Shown piece after piece: positions 15,394-22,249 of a stretch of DNA of 22,249 nucleotides (position 1 is the first letter of the stretch; the number at the start of each line of letters is the position of its first letter). Location of the stretch: NCBI GenBank assembly GCA_047611425.1, contig JBLFWJ010000033.1:1-22249 (forward strand), read 5' to 3'. A program made the position numbers and the translations under genes. This DNA comes from JBLFWJ01 sp047611425 (GTDB lineage Bacteria > Bacteroidota > Bacteroidia > UBA10329). The notes below the pieces were generated by a model. The model was not told where the DNA came from, ran no database searches, and saw nothing but the letters and a program-made list of their open reading frames with translations.

Positions 15394-16308
15394 TCAGTTA
15401 TTCAATACTTGCATCAACTCATCAAGCTTCGGTGCAAGTACGATTTCCGTTCTACGATTAGTCGCCCTTCCTTCTTTGGTCTTGTTGTCTCCCTTTGGCT
15501 GAAACTCACCCTTACCGGCTGCCGTCACCCTCGCTGGATCCATTCCGTTGTCGAGTAGAATCCTCACAACTGATGTTGCTCGTGCCGTACTTAGATCCCA
15601 GTTGTCACGGAATCTACTCGTTTTAATTGCCAAGCTATCGGTGTGGCCTTCAATACTCATGTCTATGTCTAGATTCTTGCCCATCACTTCGGCAATTTTG
15701 ACAAGGGCTTCTTGCCCTTTTGATTCAACCGCATCACTTGCAGACTTGAACAACAACTTGTCTGACATTGACACGTAGACTTTTCCGTCTCGCATTTCAA
15801 CGCTCAATTCATCCGCATCAAAGCCCATTAAAGCTTGCTTCACCTTGTCCGAAAGTGCGTTCATCAATTGATCCTGACGGTCAATGATTTCCTGCATTTC
15901 CTTCAATCGTTGCTCACGATCCGCGAGCATCGCTTCCTTCTCTTGCAATTCTTCTTGCTTGGCCGCCAACTCATCTCCCAAAGCCGCCTTCTCCTTTCCG
16001 GAAGATTGCTTGAGTCGGTCGTAGCTGGCTTGCAATCTTGCGAGGTCGTCTATCATTTTGGCCTCCCTTCCTTTGCTATCGTCTAGGTCGTCTTCCGTTC
16101 CTTCCAATGCAGTTTCCAAATCAGCCGTTCGATCACACAGAGAATCCATATTGGCCTTTGCCTCCTTGAATTTCTTTGATTGGAAAAACGCGGCCTCATC
16201 TGAATACGTTTCGCCACAAGGTTTTACGGATGCGCAACTTGCAAATAGCAAACTAATCACCGCAACAATTGAAAGTTGATAAAGGGTCGTTCTAGATTTC
16301 ATATTCAT
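15394..16308 (-). CDS. OmpA-family peptidoglycan-binding lipoprotein with coiled-coil stalk
   Basis: A 304-residue protein from the ATG at 16308; the longer frame to 16356 would begin upstream of the -7 box at 16321-16328. The signal ends in a lipobox-like LLFASC with Cys25. Residues about 50-165 form a heptad-rich coiled coil. Residues about 185-300 are an OmpA C-terminal domain: VSMSDKLLFKSAS, EGHTDSL, the helix NWDLSTARATSVV and the terminal GRATNRRTEI, which carry the usual peptidoglycan (diaminopimelate) contacts. It likely anchors the outer membrane to the cell wall through a stalk, in the manner of Pal. The ATG six bases further in (16302) is an equally possible start. Both stop codons meet the PAP2 gene with no intergenic base. 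Confidence 0.93.
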   Translation of the reverse strand: MNMKSRTTLYQLSIVAVISLLFASCASVKPCGETYSDEAAFFQSKKFKEAKANMDSLCDRTADLETALEGTEDDLDDSKGREAKMIDDLARLQASYDRLKQSSGKEKAALGDELAAKQEELQEKEAMLADREQRLKEMQEIIDRQDQLMNALSDKVKQALMGFDADELSVEMRDGKVYVSMSDKLLFKSASDAVESKGQEALVKIAEVMGKNLDIDMSIEGHTDSLAIKTSRFRDNWDLSTARATSVVRILLDNGMDPARVTAAGKGEFQPKGDNKTKEGRATNRRTEIVLAPKLDELMQVLNN

Positions 16309-16320
16309 GTCGTTGAACGT

Positions 16321-16328
16321 CAAACTTA
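16321..16328 (-). promoter_or_regulatory. -7 box for the OmpA-family gene
   Basis: TAAGTTTG is an exact TAnnTTTG match ending 12 nt before the ATG at 16308, and it decides the start codon. No TTG is seen at the usual -33 distance. Confidence 0.55.
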
Positions 16329-16416
16329 GAGCGGTGTACGGAGCTATTTGTTCCAACGATTAAAGGGTTTTCAACCAAGGATTGTTATTGGCGCATATCG
16401 AAATGAAATGTAGAGA

Positions 16417-16486
16417 CCCTTCCTTCGTCAGGGAAACAGTAGGTGACTCTCGGTGTTTTTCAATTGATTCCCTGACGAAGGAAGGG
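16417..16486. repeat. Perfect 19-bp inverted repeat, REP-like hairpin
   Basis: CCCTTCCTTCGTCAGGGAA at 16417-16435 is repeated exactly in reverse complement at 16468-16486, with a 32-nt spacer. Outside the core the arms still pair in part (GAG/CTC type flanks with mismatches). The motif recalls the CCTTCG...CAGG palindromic intergenic repeats common in Bacteroidota genomes. No T-run follows on either strand, so it is not a simple terminator. It lies in the 285-bp region (16309-16593) between divergent OmpA and metF genes. That region otherwise holds only the OmpA -7 box, and I see no clear metF promoter. Confidence 0.85.
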
Positions 16487-16593
16487 CCTCATTCTCGATG
16501 GTTCAACCCTCATACACAATTACTCTTTCAATGGGAAGACGTTCAGTGAAACCTCCGTCCGACTATTCCGTTGCACTTATCAAACCTATTTCA

Positions 16594-17475
16594 ATGAGAC
16601 TTACAGATTTAATAAGCCACAAGTCCGGCCCAACTATTTCATTTGAAATGACCCGTCCAAAAACCCCAAAAGGGGTGGCCAATATTGGGAACACATTAGA
16701 CAAAATAGTAGAGTTAAAACCAAACTTCCTTACGATGACGTTTGGCGCGGGAGGAGGAACACGGGATGCGTCAATGGAGATGCTTCATAAAATCAAAACG
16801 GAGCGGAAGCAAGAGGTGGTTGCCCACCTTGCCGGATACGGAATGAGCCCGGAACATCTTGATAAAACAGTAACTGGTTTTGCTTCAATTGGCATTGAGA
16901 ATGTGTTAGTGATAAGAGGTGATAAGCCACATTCTGAGGATTTCGTTGCAGAGGAGGGCGCTTTCTCGCATGCTTCAGAAATGATAGAGCACCTGAAGCC
17001 TAACCATAGCATGTGCTACGGTGCATCGGCCTACCCAGAAGGGCATGTTGAAGCAGAAAGTGTTGATGCTGACATCGAGTTCGTTAAGATTAAAATTGCA
17101 GCAGGTGCCGAGTACATCATCTGCCAATATTTCTACGATAACCAACACTACTTCGACTTCATTAAAAAGTGTCGAGCCGCTGGAATTACCGTTCCCATTC
17201 TGTTGGGGGTAATGCCCATTTACAGCGTTAAAATGATGACCCTTTTGTCGAGTCTTTGCGGTGCAACCATCACAGACGAAATCAACGATGGCCTTGCTTC
17301 AATCGATATTGAGGAGAAAGGCGCTGTCAATCAATGGGGAATCGACTTCGGGATAAAGCAATGTACCGAGCTCATCAACTTTGGTGTTGATGGCTTGCAT
17401 TTTTACACGCTAAATCGCGCCAGTTCTGTTACCGGAATAATCAATGGTTTGCGGGAATCAGGAGTGTTGAGTTAG
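16594..17475 (+). CDS. metF: Methylenetetrahydrofolate reductase, divergent form
   Basis: A 293-residue TIM-barrel flavoprotein that reduces 5,10-methylene-THF to 5-methyl-THF for methionine synthesis. The frame opens at 16498, but the ATG at 16594 starts where MetF proteins normally start (MRLTDLISHKSGPTISFE). Catalytic Glu18 sits in ISFEMTRPKTPKG, replacing the usual FEFFPP. TFGAGGGTRD (50-58) matches the usual TYGAGGSTRD, IRGD (107-110) holds the flavin-contacting Asp, and CQYFYD, PILLGVMPI and a C-terminal HFYTLNR follow. HLAGYG replaces the common HLTCVG. The fold and reaction are likely. Electron donor and folate binding could differ because of these changes. No met genes are adjacent; it is convergent with tex, 66 bp away. 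Confidence 0.88.
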   Translation: MRLTDLISHKSGPTISFEMTRPKTPKGVANIGNTLDKIVELKPNFLTMTFGAGGGTRDASMEMLHKIKTERKQEVVAHLAGYGMSPEHLDKTVTGFASIGIENVLVIRGDKPHSEDFVAEEGAFSHASEMIEHLKPNHSMCYGASAYPEGHVEAESVDADIEFVKIKIAAGAEYIICQYFYDNQHYFDFIKKCRAAGITVPILLGVMPIYSVKMMTLLSSLCGATITDEINDGLASIDIEEKGAVNQWGIDFGIKQCTELINFGVDGLHFYTLNRASSVTGIINGLRESGVLS

Positions 17476-17541
17476 GCTTCCTTGAGTGTCACCACATTCT
17501 GTTACCGAATTAGTTGACTTATACAGCAATGACGCACAATG

Positions 17542-19665
17542 TCAATTCAACCCTTTCATGCTGAGGCCGATTCGTTTTCGGTCAACCTCCACTTCCATTA
17601 CGCGCACTTTAACGTGTTTATTCACGGAAACGATTTCTGATGGATCGCTCACAAAGCGGTCGGCCAATTGAGAAATGTGCACCAACCCATCTTGCTTCAC
17701 ACCGACATCTACGAACGCACCAAATGCGGTAACGTTGGTCACTATTCCATTAATTTCCATCCCCGTTTTTAGGTCTGAAATGTCCTTCAAGCCATAGGCG
17801 AACTCAAACACATCTGCAGCTCTCCTGGGATCAAGACCGGGCTTAAGCAATTCCTCTTTGATGTCTTGTAATGTTGGCAAGCCCTCCTCTTCGGTTACAA
17901 AATCTGAAAGGTTGATGGCACCAATTAACTCTTCATTTCCAATGAGATCAGCCACCGAGGTCTTCAAGCTTTTTGCCATTTTCTCCACCAATTTGTATCG
18001 CTCAGGGTGCACAGCAGAATTATCTAACGGATTATCTGCATTTCGAATACGCAGGAATCCTGCGGCTTGCTCAAATGCTTTTGCGCCCAATCTCGGCACA
18101 TCATTTAATTGCTTTCTAGAAATGAATGGCCCGTTTTTGGTTCGCATTTCTATAACGGCTTTCGCCAGCTGAGGCCCCAATCCAGAAACATATTGAAGTA
18201 AGTATGTGCTGGCCGTGTTCAGGTTCACCCCTACCCTATTCACGCTGCTTTCCACCGCGCGGTCGAGAGACTCTTTCAGCATCTTCTGATCCACATCATG
18301 CTGGTACTGACCAACACCAATGCTCTGGGGATCAATCTTAACCAGCTCGGCCAATGGGTCCATCAGCCTTCGCCCAATACTTACCGAACCTCTAACAATC
18401 ACATCATAATCTGGGAATTCCGCTCTTGCAATAGGCGAAGTCGAATAGATGGATGCGCCTGCTTCATTCACAGAATACACCTGCACTTTCCGGTTGAAGC
18501 GCATGTTGCGCATGATATCTTCGGTCTCCCGTCCTGCCGTTCCGTTGCCAATGGCAATGGCATCAATCTTATACGATTCTACCAACTGACCAATCTTGGC
18601 CTGTGCTTTCTTTCGATCATTCTTTGGTGGGTGCGGAAAGACGGTCTCGTTGTGCAATAGATCTCCTTCTGCGCTTAGACAAACAACCTTACAACCAGAT
18701 TTGAAGCCTGGGTCGATTGCCAACGTTCGTTTTTGTCCCACCGGAGCCGCCATCAATAATTCCTGTAGGTTGGATGCGAAAATGTTAATCGCCTTTTCAT
18801 CCGCCTTCAGCTTGAAGTGCTTTCGCATTTCCGATTCTAAACTGGGTTGAAGTAACCGTTTATAGGCATCCGCACACGCCAGTTCTACCTGGGTCGAACT
18901 CTCATTATTCCCCTTCACAAAAAAGCGGTGAAGAATGCCCAAGGCCCTTTCGGATTCTGGTCCAACATTCACTCTCAGTATTCCTTCATTCTCTCCACGG
19001 AGTACAGCCAACAATCGGTGCGAAGCCATTTTGCCTATCCGCTCCTCATACTTGAAATAATCTTTGAATTTCTCCCCTTCCTCGTCCTTTCCTTTTATGA
19101 GTTTGCTAGCGAGCACCGCTTCTCGCATAAAGAGCTTCCTTAATGTGGAACGCAAGGCGGCATTCTCGTTCATCCATTCTGCAATGATGTGTCGAGCCCC
19201 AGTCAAAGCAGATTCAATGCTTTCCACATCACCTTTTACAAAACGGTTTGCCGCCCCTTCTGGGTCGGGTTCATTCTGCTTCATGATGATTTTTGCCAAT
19301 GACTCCAGCCCTAGCTCTCGCGCTTTGGTAGCCAGCGTTTTTCGCTTTTGCTTGTACGGCAAATAAAGGTCTTCCAACTCTTGCAACGTTGCTGCTGAGT
19401 TGAACTTCCCCTTCAGCTCTTCACTGAGCAAATCTTGCTCTTCCACACTTTTTAGAATGGCCTCCCTCCGCTTTTCAAACTCTTGTAGCTCCTTGTTCAG
19501 TTTAATGATGTCGGCCACTTGCACTTCATCCAACCCTCCAGTCGCCTCCTTCCTATATCTGGAAATGAACGGAACAGTTGCGCCTCCTTCTGCCAATTGA
19601 AGGACGGCTAATACTTGCTTTTCGGATACGTTGAGTTGAGATGCTATTGCCTTGAAAATTACCAT
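17542..19665 (-). CDS. tex: Tex-family RNA-binding transcription accessory protein
   Basis: A 707-residue protein homologous over its whole length to Tex/YhgF: an N-terminal helical domain (TVPFISRYRKEATGGLDE), the YqgF-like RNase H fold (LAIDPGFKSGCKVVCL, GNGTAGRETE), helix-hairpin-helix segments (LNTASTYLLQYVSGLGPQLA) and a C-terminal S1 domain (about 630-707: GIVTNVTAFGAFVDVGVKQD, then GLVHISQL). Tex binds nucleic acids and affects transcription and stress tolerance. The ATG at 19665 (MVIFKAIASQLN) fits the usual N-terminus; a GTG at 19686 would overlap the upstream stop by 4 nt and cannot be excluded. It is downstream of DUF445 with a 17-nt gap, probably in one transcript. Confidence 0.96.
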   Translation of the reverse strand: MVIFKAIASQLNVSEKQVLAVLQLAEGGATVPFISRYRKEATGGLDEVQVADIIKLNKELQEFEKRREAILKSVEEQDLLSEELKGKFNSAATLQELEDLYLPYKQKRKTLATKARELGLESLAKIIMKQNEPDPEGAANRFVKGDVESIESALTGARHIIAEWMNENAALRSTLRKLFMREAVLASKLIKGKDEEGEKFKDYFKYEERIGKMASHRLLAVLRGENEGILRVNVGPESERALGILHRFFVKGNNESSTQVELACADAYKRLLQPSLESEMRKHFKLKADEKAINIFASNLQELLMAAPVGQKRTLAIDPGFKSGCKVVCLSAEGDLLHNETVFPHPPKNDRKKAQAKIGQLVESYKIDAIAIGNGTAGRETEDIMRNMRFNRKVQVYSVNEAGASIYSTSPIARAEFPDYDVIVRGSVSIGRRLMDPLAELVKIDPQSIGVGQYQHDVDQKMLKESLDRAVESSVNRVGVNLNTASTYLLQYVSGLGPQLAKAVIEMRTKNGPFISRKQLNDVPRLGAKAFEQAAGFLRIRNADNPLDNSAVHPERYKLVEKMAKSLKTSVADLIGNEELIGAINLSDFVTEEEGLPTLQDIKEELLKPGLDPRRAADVFEFAYGLKDISDLKTGMEINGIVTNVTAFGAFVDVGVKQDGLVHISQLADRFVSDPSEIVSVNKHVKVRVMEVEVDRKRIGLSMKGLN

Positions 19666-19682
19666 GGCGCAAATAAAGGGAA

Positions 19683-20273
19683 TCACAAACTCACCATCAA
19701 CACCTGAATCCAGCCGATGATGAAACCGATTACGGCTCCGATGTATTCTATAAACTTAAACTCCTTGCGCAGCAGTTTGGAAATCATTTCCTCCAGCTTT
19801 TCGGTTGGTAGCTGAGCAACTCGGGATTCAATGATAGCGCGCACATCAAATTTGTCTTCTAGGTGTTCCATGTACTTGTCCACCATGTCAGGCACCACGC
19901 CTTCCATTTCGGTCATGATTTCACCCTTGAATTTGTCCTTGCGTTTGCTACCCATAATGGCGGAAGCAATCGGGTACTGTGAAGGAAACGTAACGTTTAG
20001 GTAGTAATCAACCTTGGCTTCGGCCATTTCCTGGATGGTGAGAATGTTCTCCTGATTGTTTAGGCGGTCTCGAATATCATCAGAAGAAAGCAATTCATCG
20101 GCCACAATGCTTCCAATTCTTCCTGCTACTTCCCGCTGATTTTTTGGGAAGATTCCTTGGATTTTGAAGAAGTAGAAATTGATAGGTTCCTTCGGGTGGA
20201 ACAGCATTTTTACGGCCAGGTAGTTTGTGAACCACCCAACTAATGCTGCTATGAAAGGAAGCGTATAAATCAT
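19683..20273 (-). CDS. DUF445 family membrane protein
   Basis: A 196-residue protein. It has an N-terminal transmembrane segment with the conserved GWFTNYLAVKMLFHP motif, then FKIQGIFPKNQREVAGRIGSIVADELL, which is typical of DUF445. A helical middle is followed by a second hydrophobic segment at the C-terminus (about 176-193). The family has no established function; members are found in Bacteroidota and Firmicutes membranes. The ATG at 20273 is preferred over a TTG at 20282 because it starts the conserved motif at its usual place and lies just after the -7 box. It is the first gene of a likely two-gene transcript with tex. Confidence 0.92.
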   Translation of the reverse strand: MIYTLPFIAALVGWFTNYLAVKMLFHPKEPINFYFFKIQGIFPKNQREVAGRIGSIVADELLSSDDIRDRLNNQENILTIQEMAEAKVDYYLNVTFPSQYPIASAIMGSKRKDKFKGEIMTEMEGVVPDMVDKYMEHLEDKFDVRAIIESRVAQLPTEKLEEMISKLLRKEFKFIEYIGAVIGFIIGWIQVLMVSL

Positions 20274-20279
20274 GCCGCA

Positions 20280-20287
20280 CAAATATT
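20280..20287 (-). promoter_or_regulatory. Near-consensus -7 box for DUF445-tex
   Basis: AATATTTG matches TAnnTTTG at seven of eight positions and ends 6 nt before the ATG at 20273, so the transcript would be nearly leaderless. No -33 TTG at the right distance is seen. Confidence 0.4.
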
Positions 20288-20405
20288 TCGACTCTGCTCA
20301 ATATGACACTGACCCGCACCGTCATTCAGAGCGGTGTGCAACGAAGCGAAGAATCGCAGGTTTGTCTTGGGACTCATCCCTACACTTCGTTTCGTACTGA
20401 GTGAC
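20286..20405. repeat. REP-like palindromic repeat cluster
   Basis: Three related units lie in the 139-bp gap. Unit A (20286-20307) reads, in reverse complement, GTCATATTGAGC then AGAGTCGAAA. Unit B starts GTCATTCAGAGCG (20321-20333) and continues AACGAAG (20340-20346). Unit C is inverted relative to B: CTTCGTT (20385-20391) then CGTACTGAGTGAC (20393-20405). B and C pair over 7 perfect bp and a 13-nt arm with three mismatches. The GTCATnnnGAGC...GAAGCGAAGAATC pattern is one I recognise from Bacteroidota intergenic repeats. Confidence 0.7.
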
Positions 20406-20412
20406 TGCATGT

Positions 20413-21981
20413 TCATTCCTTATCCACCTTAATACGCGACTCCCTATTAGCCAGCTCCCATGCGGTATGAAAAACGAGTTTCGCAATCGTACTCGTTTTG
20501 CCGTACATAATCTTGTCAAACGTGTCTGTTGGTTTGTGATAATCCTTGTGCACGCCCGTAAAGTAGAATATCACCGGTATGCCATTCTTAGCAAAGTTGT
20601 AATGATCAGATCGATAGTAGAATCGGTTCGGGTCGTCCTCATCATTGTATTTATAATCTAAATCCAATTGAGTGAAATCCGTGTTTGCTTTCTCATTTAT
20701 GTCATGAAGTTCAGAGCTCAACTTATCGGCACCTATTACATACACGTAATTCGAATCATTCTCATGATTGATATCTGTTCTTCCAATCATATCAATGTTG
20801 AGGTTTGCCACAGTACTAGACAAAGAAACAGTTGGATTCTCAGCATACCATGCAGAACCGAAAAGCCCTTTCTCCTCTCCCGAAACAGACAAGAACATTA
20901 CTGAACGCCTGGGCCCATTACCGTTCTTCTTAGCCTCTGCAAACGCCTCGGCTAACTCAAGAAGTGTGACCGTTCCGGATCCGTCATCATCAGCACCGTT
21001 ATACACGTCTTCACCTCTAATTCCTAGGTGGTCATAATGTGCGCTTAGCACTATTAGCTCATCCTTTTTATCGGTTCCTTCAATAACACCGATAACATTC
21101 TCTGATGTTAGCGCCTCAATCTTCCTATCAACATTGATTTCAACCTTAACCGAAGCTGCGATATTGATCGGCTTTTTCTTTTTCTGAATCTTCTTTTCCA
21201 GATGAGCCGTGCCCTTTTTAAAACCACCAGCCTTAAGCATGGCGTCTGCTTGTGCTCTGGTCAAGTAAAAAATCGGAATCCCTGCGTCCGAATGTTCCAG
21301 CCCAGGCACCTCAAATTTCTGCTTGTCCATAACCGACTTCATCTTTCCCACCGTTCTGTCAAACTTCGGGTCGATAACAAACATCGCCTTTACTCCTTTT
21401 TGGCCAGCCATTTCCGACTTTGCTCGCCAATCGTACGACCATGGCGTGGGAACTTCCTTCCCTCCTATCCAGTAATCACCTTTGTGCTTAGGTTCTCCAC
21501 TACTTACGAGAATGATTTTTCCTTCCACATTCACACCATCGTAGTCGTTATAGTTCTGATCATTTATTCCATATCCCAGGTAAATCAAATCATCATCAGA
21601 ATACGAACCATTCTCTCCGTTAAAGAAGTTGTAGTAGTCCTCAAATCTTGTCAACTCCTCACCGCCTACTTTTACAGAAATGCCTTGCGGGTGGGTGATT
21701 TTAACAGGGAATGATTGCTGGAATCCAGTTTCATTTCCCATTGGCGTTAAACCCAAAGACGCGAAATGTTCCTCAATGTATTTGGCCGCCATTTTCTGAC
21801 CTTTTCTGGCTGTTTCTCTACCTTCATATTCATCACTTGCCAAAACACTCAGGTGTTTTTTCAGGTCCTGAGGCGTAATGGTTTCAGCGTACTTAGTAGA
21901 TAGGCCGGCATCCTGAGCAAGGACAGAAGCCCCACTCAGCAACCAAATCCCCAATAAACTTGAACTAACTAATCTCAGCAT
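20413..21981 (-). CDS. Exported M28-family zinc peptidase with PA domain
   Basis: A 522-residue protein. Signal peptide at 1-22 (ends VLAQ). An N-terminal region with SVLASDEYEGRETARKGQKMAA, typical of bacterial M28 aminopeptidases, precedes a PA-like insert (about 130-250). A Lys-rich linker (264-270) leads to the catalytic domain: SAHYDHLG (His315), GADDDGSG (330-335), SVSGEEKGLFGS (Glu369-Glu370, general base and ligand), LNIDMIGR (Asp397) and a late VHKDYHKPTDT (final His ligand). All five zinc-ligand positions are present, so it should be an active co-catalytic di-zinc aminopeptidase or carboxypeptidase outside the cytoplasm. No T9SS sorting domain is seen at the C-terminus. Its ATG overlaps the end of rpiB by 7 nt. 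Confidence 0.95.
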   Translation of the reverse strand: MLRLVSSSLLGIWLLSGASVLAQDAGLSTKYAETITPQDLKKHLSVLASDEYEGRETARKGQKMAAKYIEEHFASLGLTPMGNETGFQQSFPVKITHPQGISVKVGGEELTRFEDYYNFFNGENGSYSDDDLIYLGYGINDQNYNDYDGVNVEGKIILVSSGEPKHKGDYWIGGKEVPTPWSYDWRAKSEMAGQKGVKAMFVIDPKFDRTVGKMKSVMDKQKFEVPGLEHSDAGIPIFYLTRAQADAMLKAGGFKKGTAHLEKKIQKKKKPINIAASVKVEINVDRKIEALTSENVIGVIEGTDKKDELIVLSAHYDHLGIRGEDVYNGADDDGSGTVTLLELAEAFAEAKKNGNGPRRSVMFLSVSGEEKGLFGSAWYAENPTVSLSSTVANLNIDMIGRTDINHENDSNYVYVIGADKLSSELHDINEKANTDFTQLDLDYKYNDEDDPNRFYYRSDHYNFAKNGIPVIFYFTGVHKDYHKPTDTFDKIMYGKTSTIAKLVFHTAWELANRESRIKVDKE

Positions 21982-22249
21982 GTCATAGATATTTTCTCCA
22001 CCCTACGCTGATGCCTTCCGCCTTCAAATTCTGTGTTAACGAAAGCGGATACGCAATCTTTTGCTACATCAAAATCAATGAAACGCGCTGGAATGGCCAG
22101 CACATTGGCGTTGTTGTGTTGTCTTGCTAATTCTGCAATTTCTGCAGTCCAACATAAGGCAGACCTAACATTTGTGTATTTATTGGCTGTCATGTTTACC
22201 CCATTGCCACTACCACATAGGATGATTCCTAGTTTGTTTTCTCCTTTAT
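21975..22249 (-). CDS. rpiB: Ribose-5-phosphate isomerase B, C-terminal part (partial)
   Basis: The frame is open to the window end, giving 91 codons plus two bases; the N-terminus is missing. Internal Met codons such as that at 22193 are not the start, because the active-site segment LGIILCGSGNGVNM lies upstream of it. The cysteine there corresponds to the catalytic Cys of E. coli RpiB (CGTGIGIS). It is followed by TANKYTNVRSALCW, ARQHNNANVLAIPAR and the family end NTEFEGGRHQRRVEKI. The enzyme interconverts ribose-5-phosphate and ribulose-5-phosphate in the non-oxidative pentose phosphate pathway in the cytosol. Its TGA overlaps the M28 start (ATGCTGA), so the two are probably cotranscribed. 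Confidence 0.95.
   Translation of the reverse strand, partial: KGENKLGIILCGSGNGVNMTANKYTNVRSALCWTAEIAELARQHNNANVLAIPARFIDFDVAKDCVSAFVNTEFEGGRHQRRVEKISMTC

Noticed and set aside
16417..16486. Inverted repeat considered as insertion-sequence ends or an intrinsic terminator
   Set aside because: Only 32 nt lie between the arms, with no coding capacity or visible target duplication, and no T-run follows on either side.
16498..16593. N-terminal extension of MetF
   Set aside because: It adds 32 residues absent from the family and begins 12 nt after the inverted repeat; the ATG at 16594 matches the usual MetF start.
17476..17541. Terminator between convergent metF and tex
   Set aside because: Only a 4-bp stem (TGAC/GTCA) is seen, with no T-run on either strand, so no terminator can be supported.

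Overview
The window looks like a chromosomal segment of a Bacteroidota bacterium, most likely an aquatic member of the Flavobacteriia. The case rests on a protein with a type IX secretion (T9SS) C-terminal sorting domain, a large PKD-type modular surface protein, several start sites with a TAnnTTTG -7 box and no Shine-Dalgarno sequence, signal peptides ending in SQ/AQ, and a hypothetical helical family I know only from Bacteroidota. I see no rRNA, tRNA, CRISPR array, transposase, integrase or phage gene.

Layout. 1-2847 (minus) is the N-terminal 949 codons of a giant secreted protein made of tandem modules of about 240 residues; its end lies outside the window. 3024-4445 (plus) is an unassigned helical protein. 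It is followed by a terminator that best serves the convergent stand-alone LytTR regulator (4503-4889, minus). 5215-6912 (plus) is a secreted coiled-coil protein with a recurring DS[IV] motif. It meets a monoacylglycerol-lipase-like hydrolase (6913-7737, minus) stop codon to stop codon.

A compact divergent promoter region (7738-7836) then starts a tightly packed run of seven plus-strand genes (7837-15393): an EEP-fold phosphodiesterase/nuclease, glycerol kinase GlpK, a membrane SGNH esterase, a DUF547 protein, a secreted coiled-coil protein, a Kelch/T9SS protein and a PAP2 phosphatase. Four junctions overlap by 4 nt (ATGA) and one has a 1-nt gap, so these genes are probably cotranscribed and translationally coupled. 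With the divergent lipase, they suggest envelope glycerolipid turnover feeding glycerol into glycerol-3-phosphate. That link is inference and is the best candidate here for an undescribed functional unit.

An OmpA-family lipoprotein (15394-16308, minus) again abuts the run with no intergenic base. A perfect 19-bp inverted repeat (16417-16486) precedes a divergent methylenetetrahydrofolate reductase (16594-17475, plus). The rest is minus strand: Tex (17542-19665) downstream of a DUF445 membrane protein (19683-20273), a REP-like repeat cluster (20286-20405), an exported M28 metallopeptidase (20413-21981), and the C-terminal part of ribose-5-phosphate isomerase B (21975 to the window end), which overlaps the peptidase start by 7 nt.

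Most genes are ordinary housekeeping or envelope genes. The less explained parts are the modular protein, the two secreted coiled-coil proteins, the lipid-flavoured operon, the palindromic repeats and the near-leaderless promoters.
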